64,000 bases of DNA. Origin: Monomorium pharaonis. Taxonomy: Eukaryota; Arthropoda; Insecta; Hymenoptera; Formicidae. The stretch is from assembly GCF_013373865.1 (NCBI RefSeq), contig NC_050474.1, positions 23,863,184 through 23,927,183 on the forward strand. The letters run 5' to 3'. A model generated the notes under the pieces. It saw only the letters and a program-made list of their open reading frames with translations, made no database searches and was not told where the DNA came from. The translations under genes and the position numbers were made by a program. This document shows positions 14,540 through 25,318 of this stretch, one piece after another (position 1 is the stretch's first letter; each line of letters begins with the position of its first letter).

Positions 14540-17500
14540 AAGTACAATCAAGTAACAATCAAAGAAAATAAATACGAAAAAGTCGACAATAGCGAAAATG
14601 ACGACGTACTTGTTGTTGACAACACAGGTGTTCTGGACATAGTGCTATCCAAGAGAACTTACCTGAAGGTCGTCGCATTGTCGATCTACGTTTCGTATTG
14701 AGGGAAGTACCAGGTCCTATGTTGAACATAAACGAGGAATAGATTGCTCGTTTAATGATTGGATACCTGTGAAGTTCATTGCCGTGGGTTATTGACACAA
14801 GTATTTTACAAGTGTAAATGTGTCATTATGAAACTAGCATTTGGTCAGAACCCACGGAATCTGATAAGCTAGATATTAATACAGCTGCTGTATCCGCAAC
14901 GATTACAGCTGGAATTGGTTATTCAACGCTGCACGAGATTGTGTGCAGGAATGAATATTTCTTGCATGTCTGAAGTCACTTATATTAAATATCGAGAAAA
15001 AGTTTTCGAAAATTTTCAAGAAACTGCCTTGGAAAATATGAAAAAAGGCAGGCGAGATTGAAAAACAACTAGCGATAGAGAATAATGAAGTAATAGATGG
15101 AAAGGGACTCATAGCTGTTGTTGCGGATGGCAGTTGGAATAAGAGATCGTACGGTAAAGGTTATGATTCCCTTTCCGGTGTGGGTACAATACTTGGCTAC
15201 CGAACACGGAAAGTTCTCTACATGGGTGTTTTCAATAAATATTGCTCGCAATGTGACTATGACGAGCGAAATGGTTGTGAACCAAAAATTCATAAGTGCT
15301 TTAAAAATTTTGATCGCAATATAAGTTCCACACGTATGGAAAGCGATGCTATTGCACAAGGTTTCAACTGTAGTATTGAAATGCATGGATTAGTTTACAA
15401 AACACTTATCGCCGATGGCGACAGTAGTGTATATAAAAGCATTAGAGACAATGATCCATATCGCAAACTGATGATAACGGTTGAAAAAATAGAATGCAAT
15501 AATCATATGTTTCGCAATTTTGATAAAAAGATGGATATCGTAAGTGCAATGACTCAATCGAAAACGAAAAAAAGACCTGGTTTTATTGAGACAAGAAAGA
15601 TTGTTAAAAAATATAAGCAAAAAATTCGAGAGGAGGTGATGCAAGCAGCTTCGTTACAAAGAGAAAAAGACCGACCTCAGCATGAGAAGGTGAGGGAATT
15701 ACGATTCGACATATTAAACATTCCCAGCCACGTGTACGGTGAGCATAAACGATGTAAGGAACGTGGTCGTGAATGCAAAATTGACCGTGAAACGGAAATA
15801 AATTATGTTCCGCATTTGAAATTACACGGTTTCTATCAAAAAATTATGGATGCTATCAAGTATCTAAGTATTCACGCCGATAGCTTGCTACAAAACGTAA
15901 CGAATAATCCTGCAGAAGCGTATCATTCCAATATTTGCAAAGTACTGGGTGGAAAGCGTATATTTTTTGGCGCACGAGGTTCTTACAACGCCAGAATTGC
16001 AGGATCAGTTCTGCAACACAATACACAGCAAGTTCTTATAGAACTGCATCAAGGTATGGATAAAACTGTTCCTGTAATGGTTGAAAAGTTAGAAAAACAA
16101 CGACAAATAAAAGTTACAAGAACCAGGGAATCTCGAAAAACAGATGGGAGGAAAAGGAAATGGAAACAAGAATCAAAAAACAGATTGTCATTATGGCCCC
16201 CAATCACAAAAACCAGATCTTCCAGATGACGTTTTTGAACAATTTCGGGAAAAACATATAGAAAAGCTTACCGAAAATGCAAAAAAATGGAAGCAAATCG
16301 AACGAGATACGATAGAACAGAGTGAATCCGAAATTTGGTTAGCATTGAGACGTGAAATGTTGACAGCATCCAATTTTGGAATTGTATGCCGTATGAGACC
16401 GACAACTTCTTGCGCATTGACAGTCAAGAATATTTTGTACCCTTCCGTAGTTGACACCGCAGGTATGAAGTATGGTCGAGAAAACGAAAAAGAAGCCATA
16501 AAAGTCTTGGCGACAAAATTGAACAAAGATATACAACCTTGCGGATTATTTATTGATTATAAAAACCCATGCCTTGGTGCTTCTCCTGATGGTCTCATAG
16601 AAGAAAATGGTCTGGTAGAAATTAAATGCCCTTTGTCTGCAGAACAATTGACAGCGGAAGAAGCCATAAAGACATTACCCCGCTCTAAAAGGCATATTTG
16701 CTAAAAAAAATCAGGAGGAAATTAATCGGAATCACCGATTTTATTATCAAATCCAGGGTCAATTAAACATTACGCGGCGAGAATATTGCATTTTAGCGAT
16801 ATGGACACCAAAAAGTATAAAATTAGTGCATGTTAATAGAGATGCTACTTTTTGGAGTAATAAAATGTTTGCCTGCCTTATTGCGCTTCTATAATGAATG
16901 CATGTTACCAGAAATCTTGGACAGTCGCCATAATAGACACATGCCTATCAGGAATCCGACATATATTTTAGAAGCGCAAGCAGAAGCGGCAAAAAAAATT
17001 CATATTCGGACGGAAAATATTCCGCAAAATACAATACAAAATGAAGATATTCTAAAAGAAAAAAAAATAAAACGTGATTTTTCATCCACAGAAAAATCAA
17101 ATAATGCTGCAGTAATATAGAAGATGATGACTGCGTGATTGTCAGTTTTACTAAAGAGATGCAAAATAAAACTGACAAGCAAATGGCAAGTGTAAAAAAA
17201 TACTTAGATGAAGAAATTCCTCTCATCTCAGATATAAAAAAAAATGTCTTGCCAATAAACAGCAGATTAGATGACGTTTCCTTAGCACAATTTTTACGCG
17301 TTGTAAGAGAAACATCTCAATTTGAAACACAAAATGTGCTATATATAGCTTTTCCCGATATGATTGAAGCTAGTCAAAGCAATAAAAGCTTACAAATCAT
17401 AGGCGGAAATTGTAGCGATCACTGGCGATGTATTTTTTTTGATGGTAATAAACTTCATGTGTATGATAGTTTACCCAACTGCACATATGAAAGATTGGTA

Positions 17501-17747
17501 GCCGAAGAAAAGAATTATATACATCGTCGTTACCCTAAAATAAGTCAAAATGACATTATATATGAAAAAGTTCAAACCCAACCTGATGGCACAAGTTGTG
17601 GAATTTATGCAGCAGCTTTTGCCACAACTGTAGCATTAGGAGATAGTCCCTTGTAATAAAAAATATTCCAAGGATGTAAAATGTATGAGACAACATTTTA
17701 TCAGAATTATCGAGAATAATAAACTTATGCCTTTTCCCAGCATATAA
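14540..17747 (+). pseudogene. Decayed transposon gene: Mutator-like domain, YqaJ exonuclease, Ulp1 protease
   Basis: Read in changing frames, this region gives three recognisable domains in order. (1) A Mutator-like transposase domain: LPEGRRIVDLR near 14660, INTAAVSATITAGIGY near 14880, then VVADGSWNKRSYGKGYDSL and GVFNKYCSQC from 15118 on, open to 16229. (2) A YqaJ-type nuclease, 16144-16704, with WLALRREMLTASNFG and the catalytic GASPDGLI / LVEIKCP pair. (3) A C48 Ulp1-type cysteine protease, 17135-17656, with catalytic H96 (DHWRC), D111 (VYDSL), Gln (QTQPDG) and C155 (TSCGIY). A further frame continues to 17747. Stops occur at about 14740 and 14971, and frame changes near 15060, 16200, 16700, 16890, 17120 and 17650. 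It is therefore dead, or the assembly has homopolymer errors. The same domain set is, from memory, common in multicopy insect elements. No clear TIRs were assigned. Confidence 0.82.
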
Positions 17748-17778
17748 ACGTGTGGGCTTGTAAAATTATTACAACTTG

Positions 17779-18260
17779 ATACGTTTACTTTGATACTTGA
17801 AGCGTCTACTTAGACGGTACTGGTAAAATTGATAATACCTGATGCGTCTATTTTGACAGCATTGATAAAATTGTTGTAAAAATGTACATTTTAAGCGGAG
17901 AAACAAAGAAATGTTGGTTGTGTTTCACGGGACTGGGCGATGGAGGGGCCTATTCCATTAGTATAAAATTAACAATACTTTATGCATCTATTTAGACGGT
18001 ACTGGTTAAATTGATAATACCTGATGCGTCTATTTTGATAGCATTGATAAAATTGTTTTAAAAATGTACATTTTAAAGCGGAGAAACAAAGAAATGTTGG
18101 TTGTGTTTCACGGGACTGGGCGATGGAGGGGCCCATTCCATTAGTATAAAATTAACAATACTTTATGCGTCTATTTAGACGGTACTGGTTAAATTAATAA
18201 TAATGCGTTTATTTAAACAATAACGGAATAATTACTAACAATTTGTTTATTTAGATGGTA
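17779..18260. repeat. Minisatellite-like array with a tandem duplication of about 180 bp
   Basis: Units built on GCGTCTATTTAGACGGTACTGGTAAAATT... recur, and a block of about 180 bases containing GCGGAGAAACAAAGAAATG and GGGACTGGGCGATGGAGGGG is present twice. The short unit is the same family, in the same orientation, as the large array at 25319-26600. Confidence 0.8.
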
Positions 18261-18298
18261 CTGGTCAAAATTAAGATAAATGTTTTAAACTTTAACAA

Positions 18299-18705
18299 AA
18301 AATTTTTTTATACCAATAAAGCACAATTAATTTTTTATACGCACTGTATCCAAAATAAAAGAAAAAATATAATGAACGGTCTTATCCATACTTTTTACAC
18401 AACGTAAGAAAAATGGTCATAAAATTTTAATTACTAATAAATTTTTAATTATTGTTTTAGTTTCTGATATAGATCAAGATGAATTTGATAGCTGAATTCT
18501 AGATAAAATTAATTAATAGTGCCGAAAGGGGAACCAAAAAGGGAAAAATATATAGAAAGGGAAACCAAAAAGGGAAAAATATATAGAAAAAAAATATAAA
18601 GAGAATAATATAACGCGCGTTATTTTTATGACCATTTTTCTAACGTTGTGTAAAAAGTATGGATGGGACCAACCGTTCATTATATTTTTTCTTTTATATT
18701 ATAAT
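18299..18705. mobile_element. Palindromic MITE, family D copy 1
   Basis: Arms at about 18344-18432 and 18622-18700 are inverted repeats (the GAACGGTCTTATCCATACTTT region). The left end (CCAATAAAGCACAATTA, TGTATCCAAAATAAAAG) is shared with 24380-24745. Its right end abuts the 4-kb palindrome. Confidence 0.75.
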
Positions 18706-18734
18706 ATGTATAATGTTTAATAAAGCAAAAACAC

Positions 18735-18914
18735 AGGGGCTCGATTCTTGAATTCATTCGCAAGAGAAACGTATTCGCAAATTCTGTTCTTACAGAAAAG
18801 TTGGTAATTTATTGGCTATCGTATGGCTTTTAACCAATAAACTTGCAACTTTTCTGTTAGAACGAGTATTTGCGTAAACGTTTTTCTTGCGAATGACTTC
18901 AAGAATCGAGCCTC
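18735..18914. mobile_element. MITE family C, outer left copy
   Basis: About 180 bp with termini GGGGCTCGATTCTTGAA and TTCAAGAATCGAGCCTC. It contains inner inverted pairs (TTCTGTTCTTACAGAAAAG and CTTTTCTGTTAGAACGAG). Confidence 0.85.
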
Positions 18915-18963
18915 AGGACGTATTCAATTAAAAATTTTTATTTATAAAAAAATTACATCTCTT

Positions 18964-20010
18964 TTAATAATAACCGCGATAATAATACGGATACATTGGA
19001 GGCGGATACGACACTGGAGGCGGCGGATACGACGGTGGAGGCGGCGGTGGTAGGTACGACGGTGGAGGCAGCGGATATGACAGTGGAGGCGGCGGTGGTG
19101 CTGCGGCGTATCCTGTGGAAGCGTACGCTGATGAAACGTACGCAGAACCATGTTGTCCGTACGTTCCAACAGCGTACGCTTTTTTTCCTTTCCTTTTGCA
19201 TTTCCCTCCTAACAGCTGCGTTGATTTGCTACAAATGTTAATTTATTTAAAAATTATTTGAAAATATACACGACGATAATAAAGCAAAAACACAGATGCT
19301 CGATTCTTGAATTCATTCGCAAGAGAAACGTATTCGCAAATTCTGTTCTTACAGAAAAGTTGAAAATTTATTGGCTATCGTATGGCTATTAACCAATAAA
19401 CTTACAACTTTCTGTTAGAGCGAGTATTTGCGTATACGTTTCTCTTGCGAATGACTTCAAGAATCGGGCCCCTGTACGTAAGCTTAGAGAATAAGAAGCA
19501 AACAGACGAACAATACAATAACGTATTTTATGTGTTACCTTCGTGTCATTCCTCCTCTTCCTCCTCTTCCTCCTCTTCCTCCTCTTCCTCCTCTTCCTCC
19601 TCTTCCTCCTCTTGCGCCTCGTGGCGGTGGCGGTGGCGGTGGAGGTGACGGCGACGGTGACGGTGGAGGTGACGGTGACGCTGGCGGTGGCGGTGGCGGT
19701 GGCGGTGGCGTTGCCGACGTTCTGAGTACTTTCGAGGGTTTGCTTGGCGACGGACCAACTTTTTCTTGCGTCGCTGCTTGCATGTTGCGCGGACACACGG
19801 GGCACTTGGCCTCTGCCACGTGCTCGGTGGTCACCTCAGTTGTAGCTGTAAAAAAAGCAAATATGATTACGTTTTATAAGAAAAAATATACATGTAGTAT
19901 TTTATAAGTAAATCTGATTTACTTATATTGCATTATGCAGTAAGAATTATGTACTTACACTTGCGAGATCGCCGAGACGTGTCGAGCGACATGTTGATAT
20001 TGCCGTCCAT
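18964..20010 (-). CDS. Palindrome-borne gene, left copy: CxxC / proline-rich / RGG-like protein
   Basis: Three exons: 20010-19959, 19845-19539 and 19228-18964, with donors CAAGT|GTAAGT and CGAAG|GTAAC and acceptors TTTACAG and TTTGTAG. The sum is 624 bases, or 207 aa. The N-terminus is MDGNINMSLDTSRRSRK, then a CPVC motif (AKCPVCPRN), a Pro/Ser tract, a GARGGRGGRGG tract, a basic linker, and a Tyr/Pro/Ala-rich tail ending PMYPYYYRGYY. Compared with the right copy it has one more 9-base RGG unit, lacks one A at the exon 2 end (CGAAG against CGAAAG) and has one extra A in exon 3 (seven against six). The reading frame is changed between the two indels and then restored. The function is not recognised. 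The RGG-like and low-complexity make-up could suit RNA or nucleic-acid binding, which is inference only. Confidence 0.7.
19296..19472. mobile_element. MITE family C inside intron 2 of the left copy
   Basis: Same family as 18735-18914, with ends TGCTCGATTCTTGAATTC and GACTTCAAGAATCGGGCCC. The matching copy sits at the mirror position in the right arm, so insertion predates the inverted duplication. Confidence 0.85.
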
Positions 20011-20076
20011 GGGCTACACATACAATAATGACTACTCGCTGGAAAATAAATCTTCGCGATGATAGACAAAGACAAC

Positions 20077-20100
20077 CATATGCGTTCATGAACGCATATG
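20077..20100. promoter_or_regulatory. 24-base perfect palindrome upstream of the left gene copy
   Basis: CATATGCGTTCA followed by its exact inverted complement, about 65-90 bases upstream of the ATG. The same element is at 21378-21401 before the right copy. It may be a dimeric protein-binding site or a transposon-derived end. Confidence 0.55.
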
Positions 20101-20574
20101 ACTGCGTTCAGAAATATCACCTGAATGTCCTTCTCATCGTTTTATCTTTGTTGTTCGGGCAATAGAAACAAGGATATAATAAAAATACGCCAGATATTAT
20201 TGAAACATATAAAACTATAATGTTTTATCAATTTCACGTGTGCTATGTGTATTCTCGCTGTTCGCCAAGTCAGTCCATCAAAAGATTAAAAATTTAATAT
20301 CAAATCGATCACATTGTACGATTTGCAATTTTAATAATGTTGTTTATAACATTAAATAAAATAAATAATTATATTTATATTATTGGAAAATAATAAATAA
20401 ATTTAGTTAAAAATTTTTATTTTAAAAAATGTACTATTAAATTTTGTCATTATTTGTTGATAAACAATCCTTTTCCTAGTAATTTTTATTTAAGAACATA
20501 CATATTACTTGTTAAAATGTTTAACAATAAAATAATATTAATAACAATTCAATTTCATATTAAATTTTTTTATT

Positions 20575-20905
20575 ATTACTAAATTAATTACAATAAAAAA
20601 TTAATTTTTTAAAATTATTACTAAATTAATTACAATAAAGAATAAATTTTTTAAAATTATTACTCAATTAATTACAATAAAAAATAAATTTTTTAAAATT
20701 ATTACTCAATTAATTATAATAAGAATAATTTTTTTAAATTATTACTCAATTAATTACAATAAAGAATAAATTTTTTAAAATTATTACTCAATTAATTACA
20801 ATAAAGAATAATTTTTTTAAATTATTACTCAATTAATTACAATAAAAAATAAATTTTTTAAATTATTACTCAATTAATTACAATAAAGAATAAATTTGGT
20901 AATAA
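20575..20905. repeat. AT-rich tandem array at the palindrome centre
   Basis: Units of about 40-45 bases based on TTATTACTCAATTAATTACAA, about seven copies, fill the axis of the palindrome. The array itself runs in one direction and therefore breaks the symmetry. Confidence 0.88.
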
Positions 20906-21377
20906 TTAAAAAAAATTTAATATGAAATTGAATTGTTATTAATATTATTTTATTGTTAACATTTTAACAAGTAATATGTATGTTCTTAAATAAAAATTAC
21001 TAGGAAAAGGATTGTTTATCAACAAAATAATGACAAAATTTAATAGTACATTTTTTAAAATAAAATTTTTACTAAATTTATTTATTATTTTCCAATAATA
21101 TAAATATAATTATTTATTTTATTTAATGTTATAAACAACATTATTAAAATTGCAAATCGTACAATGTGATCGATTTGATATTAAATTTTTAATCTTTTGA
21201 TGGACTGACTTGGCGAACAGCGAGAATACACATAGCACACGTGAAATTGATAAAACATTATAGTTTTATATGTTTCAATAATATCTGGCGTATTTTTATT
21301 ATATCCTTGTTTCTATTGCCCGAACAACAAGGATAAAACGATGAGAAGGACATTCAGGTGATATTTCTGAACGCAGT

Positions 21378-21401
21378 CATATGCGTTCATGAACGCATAT
21401 G
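21378..21401. promoter_or_regulatory. 24-base perfect palindrome upstream of the right gene copy
   Basis: Mirror copy of 20077-20100, about 65-90 bases before the ATG at 21468. Confidence 0.55.
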
Positions 21402-21467
21402 GTTGTCTTTGTCTATCATCGCGAAGATTTATTTTCCAGCGAGTAGTCATTATTGTATGTGTAGCCC

Positions 21468-22505
21468 ATGGACGGCAATATCAACATGTCGCTCGACACG
21501 TCTCGGCGATCTCGCAAGTGTAAGTACATAATTATTACTGCATAATGCAATATAAGTAAATCAGATTTACTTATAAAATACTACATGTATATTTTTTCTT
21601 ATAAAACGTAATCATATTTGCTTTTTTTACAGCTACAACTGAGGTGACCACCGAGCACGTGGCAGAGGCCAAGTGCCCCGTGTGTCCGCGCAACATGCAA
21701 GCAGCGACGCAAGAAAAAGTTGGTCCGTCGCCAAGCAAACCCTCGAAAGTACTCAGAACGTCGGCAACGCCACCGCCACCGCCACCGCCACCGCCAGCGT
21801 CACCGTCACCTCCACCGTCACCGTCGCCGTCACCTCCACCGCCACCGCCACCGCCACGAGGCGCAAGAGGAGGAAGAGGAGGAAGAGGAGGAAGAGGAGG
21901 AAGAGGAGGAAGAGGAGGAATGACACGAAAGGTAACACATAAAATACGTTATTGTATTGTTCGTCTGTTTGCTTCTCATTCTCTAAGCTTACGTACAGGG
22001 GCCCGATTCTTGAAGTCATTCGCAAGAGAAACGTATACGCAAATACTCGCTCTAACAGAAAGTTGTAAGTTTATTGGTTAATAGCCATACGATAGCCAAT
22101 AAATTTTCAACTTTTCTGTAAGAACAGAATTTGCGAATACGTTTCTCTTGCGAATGAATTCAAGAATCGAGCATCTGTGTTTTTGCTTTATTATCGTCGT
22201 GTATATTTTTAAATAATTTTTAAATAAATTAACATTTGTAGCAAATCAACGCAGCTGTTAGGAGGGAAATGCAAAAGGAAAGGAAAAAAGCGTACGCTGT
22301 TGGAACGTACGGACAACATGGTTCTGCGTACGTTTCATCAGCGTACGCTTCCACAGGATACGCCGCAGCACCACCGCCGCCTCCACTGTCATATCCGCTG
22401 CCTCCACCGTCGTACCTACCACCGCCGCCTCTACCGTCGTATCCGCCGCCTCCAGTGTCGTATCCGCCTCCAATGTATCCGTATTATTATCGCGGTTATT
22501 ATTAA
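21468..22505 (+). CDS. Palindrome-borne gene, right copy: CxxC / proline-rich / RGG-like protein
   Basis: Three exons: 21468-21519, 21633-21931 and 22242-22505. The sum is 615 bases, or 204 aa. The start was chosen because exon 1 (MDGNINMSLDTSRRSRK) ends at CAAGT|GTAAGT and joins in phase to STTEVTTEHVAEAKCPVC. Domains follow the same order as the left copy: CPVC at about residue 30, a Pro/Ser block at about 60-90, an RGG-like block at about 93-115, then a linker reading KQINAAVRREMQKERKKAY here, and a Tyr/Pro tail (SYPPPPVSYPPPMYPYYYRGYY). The linker differs wholly from the left copy because of two compensating single-base indels. The 5' ends of the two copies face each other across about 1.46 kb. 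No family was recognised. It could be a host gene caught in an inverted duplication or a gene of a mobile element. Confidence 0.7.
21997..22173. mobile_element. MITE family C inside intron 2 of the right copy
   Basis: Mirror counterpart of 19296-19472. Confidence 0.85.
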
Positions 22506-22554
22506 AAGAGATGTAATTTTTTTATAAATAAAAATTTTTAATTGAATACGTCCT

Positions 22555-22710
22555 GAGGCTCGATTCTTGAAGTCATTCGCAAGAAAAACGTTTACGCAAA
22601 TACTCGTTCTAACAGAAAAGTTGCAAGTTTATTGGTTAAAAGCCATACGATAGCCAATAAATTTTCAACTTTTCTGTAAGAACAGAATTTGCGAATTCAA
22701 GAATCGAGCA
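22555..22710. mobile_element. MITE family C, outer right copy (internally deleted)
   Basis: Mirror of 18735-18914. It lacks about 22 bases between two GCGAAT direct repeats near its right end, so it changed after the duplication. Confidence 0.85.
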
Positions 22711-22748
22711 CGTGTTTTTGCTTTATTATACACATTATTATATACATT

Positions 22749-22869
22749 GAGTGCGTTCGGGGAGACGCTATTAGCGCTACCAGCATCAGTCCATCTTCAT
22801 TACTCATTAAAAGTAGAACAAGGATAAACTAATGCTGATAGCGCTAATAACGTCTCCCTGAACGCACCC
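22749..22869. mobile_element. MITE family E, copy 1 (about 121 bp)
   Basis: Termini GTGCGTTCGGGGAGACG and CGTCTCCCTGAACGCACCC with GCTATTAGCGCTA inside each arm. A second copy is at 42216-42336. It is followed (22889-22940) by an inverted fragment of the GCGGAGAAACAAAGAAATG block seen at 17.9-18.1 kb. Confidence 0.88.
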
Positions 22870-23152
22870 ATCATTCACATAATAAAATTATTATGAAACA
22901 ACCAACATTTCTTTGTTTCTCCGCTAAAACAATTTTATCAATTGTAGAATAGATTCTTTCTTCCGTGTTATGGCTCAAGCGGTTCGAGCTCTTCCTTTGA
23001 CGCGGTCTCATTTGCATAATTTAAAAAATTAATATCTTGATTATTTGTAAACCAAACCCAACTTAACCTAACTCAAGATCTAATCAAAGACGATGTTGGA
23101 TTTTTATGTTTATCTCGATTTTTTTTACATTTTTATGAATATTGAGCCACAT

Positions 23153-23276
23153 GGGCTGCGGTCCACTTGACGCTACAAATGCTTTAAAGCGTTTTTGACC
23201 AATCGAAACAAAGATTTTTACAAATTAACCAATCAAAGACTGCTTCGAAACGTTTGTAGCATCAAGTGGACCGTAG
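23153..23276. mobile_element. MITE family F (about 124 bp)
   Basis: Termini GGCTGCGGTCCACTTGACGC and the inverted form with one or two changes (CAAGTGGACCGTAGCC). Confidence 0.85.
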
Positions 23277-23355
23277 CCATGGTCAGGGACACCTTGTAGA
23301 TTTACATGTTTACATGCTACTATCTAGCTGTAGCTGAGTGAGAATAAGAAGAGTA

Positions 23356-23973
23356 AGGGTCGCTTCACACTGTACGGCACGTATTGGAAATGATACGAAC
23401 CGACCCTGACAAGACAAAATATTAAACATGCGTTTTTACTAAGACAGCACACAATATTTATAAAATATTTACAAAATATTTATAATATTTATTTAAATAT
23501 TTTATAAATATTTATCCAAATATTTTATAAATATTTTTGTGGTGTTAGATTTGACATATCATAAAGATTTATCATAAATATAATAAAAATATAAAATATT
23601 TATAAATATTTACAAAATATTATTTATACTAATCTTTATTTTTTATTTACCATAAATATTGTATAAAATATGTAATCTAGATTGTAATATGTTAAATAAC
23701 AATTTTTTCTTCATGTATATAAAATATGTATAAAATATTTATATATAATATTTAGAAAAAAAAAATTAATAAGTGTTTATAAATTTTTATCATGAATATT
23801 GTGTGCTGTCTGGGTAATGCGACTGTTCATATACATCAACATTGGCCAACACATTTCGTCAACGGAATCTATCAATAATTGCATAACGCATGTTTTAACA
23901 TTTTGCATTGATCAGGTTTATAATTTTGTCGTCGGTACGGGATGGTCTGTATCGTATATTGTGAACCGACCCT
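23356..23973. mobile_element. MITE family G (about 618 bp) holding a nested element
   Basis: Ends AGGGTCGCTTCAC and GTGAACCGACCCT. The interior is occupied by a second inverted-repeat element at 23442-23811. Confidence 0.75.
23442..23811. mobile_element. Nested MITE family H (about 370 bp)
   Basis: Ends AGACAGCACACAATATT and AATATTGTGTGCTGTCT are perfect inverted repeats. The interior is AT-rich with many AAATATTTA-like palindromic units. It lies inside 23356-23973. Confidence 0.85.
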
Positions 23974-24379
23974 AATAGAGTGCGACAGCGGCGCCGAAAT
24001 TTTCAGACATAAAATTTTTGCAGTCGTATAACTTTTTTATTAGAATTACTACGCTCAATCAGAAGGCGTAGTATTGTTTCTAAATGTTTTCTCAAGGACG
24101 ACCCAGGCTTGATTTATGTATACAAGATCTAAAATTTTTACATCAAGTACATTTTATTATAAGTCCACGTCAGAAATTTTTACAGGTTCTGATGGTACGT
24201 ATACCGTGTTCATAAGACCGATTTGTAATAAAGCAGCATGGCGATAAGCGGATGATTACCTACCAATCTACGGATTCGGGTTAGATTTCCGGCGCACTTT
24301 TTTTTTTATTTACAATCTGCAAAAAAGTTTTATTGACGTAAGACAAGATTTATAAATTTTTGTAAATTTTTCCTGTATA

Positions 24380-24745
24380 AAATAATTTTTTTTCTATTCC
24401 AATAAAGCTCAATTATTATGTATTTTGCGATTATTTTTTTATACGTATCGTATCCGAAATAAAAGGGACAAATATAACGCTATTTCAATGACACAATTTT
24501 CTTTTGCATTGTGTAAAAGGTATGGAACGGACGAACCATTCGTACGGTCAGGTCAAGAAATTAACAACGATGAATCTTTAAATTTTTCATTTTTCAATAT
24601 TTTTGATTTTATATAAACTATAAAATAAAATTGTCATTGAAATAGTGTTATATTTTTCCTTTTCATTTCGGATACATATAAAAAATTAACTGTAAAATAA
24701 ATAATAATTATGGTTTGGTAAAAAAAAAATTATTTTATATAGAAA
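24380..24745. mobile_element. Palindromic MITE, family D copy 2
   Basis: Arms of about 115 bases (CCAATAAAGCTCAATTATTA... with ATTTCAATGACA... and the inverse at 24630-24745). The family is shared with 18299-18705. Confidence 0.8.
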
Positions 24746-24799
24746 AAATTTTTAACCATAAATATTGTTACATTAATAAAAATTTTTCACAGATTGTAT

Positions 24800-25260
24800 T
24801 AAAAAATAAAAAGAAAGAAACTACGGCAGGAATTGAACTCGGATCGACAGATCGGTAGGTCTCGCCCACTGCCCGTCGCCACACAACGCTCTTGTAGATC
24901 GATCTTATGGACACGGTATATGAGCGGCGCCCGCGTGATAAACATATGCCGAAAAAGTTCAGACGCCGCGATCTCGGAGTCAGCTGAGCGCGCTCACGCC
25001 GAACCGACCGAACGTAGCCGAGCACGCGACAGTTTAGTGGTTCACGGAGCGCGATGTGTGCGTGAATGTGCTTGAGTTCGGGCCTGGAAATAGCAGTACG
25101 GCCTGTACAGCTGAGCGTTGTCTCCCATTGTCTCCTATCCTGTATCTCTTCATTACGCTGCCGCACGCCGATCCCGCCAACAGTTACCTCACGCACGTGG
25201 TTACGCCTCTTGTTTATATACATTGTTCGAGCGCCAGAATTGGTGAGGTATGTTGAACTT
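24800..25260. other. GC-rich unclassified segment with a tRNA-like stretch
   Basis: It is much richer in GC than its surroundings. On the minus strand near 24890-24826 a tRNA-like box pair can be read (GGCGACGGGCAGTGGG and GAGTTCAATTCCTG), suggesting a SINE head. TATATAAAC is present near 25225-25215. A minus frame of 151 codons (25223-24768) has no recognisable domain. Confidence 0.35.
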
Positions 25261-25318
25261 TCCTCAAAACAACAGCGTGTGACAAGACGTTACAACATGT
25301 CAGATCGCACGTTTACGA

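Larger units (their letters stand above)
18721..22726. repeat. Large palindrome of about 4 kb with divergent gene copies
   Basis: The two arms, about 1.85 kb each, are near-identical inverted copies meeting at an AT-rich tandem array near 20575-20905. The mirror relation is fixed by the two start codons (20010-20008 and 21468-21470, symmetry point about 20739). Each arm carries, from the outside in: a family C MITE, exon 3, another family C MITE inside intron 2, exon 2, intron 1, exon 1, a 24-base perfect palindrome, and AT-rich sequence. Differences between arms are few: one extra 9-base unit, a few single-base indels and a deletion of about 22 bases in the outer right MITE. Confidence 0.92.

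Noticed and set aside
19535..19834. Separate single-exon proline-rich protein
   Set aside because: It is only exon 2 of the three-exon palindrome gene. The apparent start is an internal GTG codon and the stop is in the intron.
24826..24890. A tRNA gene on the minus strand
   Set aside because: Box A- and B-like sequences are present, but a full cloverleaf with acceptor and anticodon stems could not be drawn. It is more likely a SINE head.
24768..25223. Minus-strand frame of 151 codons
   Set aside because: It overlaps a GC-rich, tRNA-like, repeat-type segment and has no recognisable domain.
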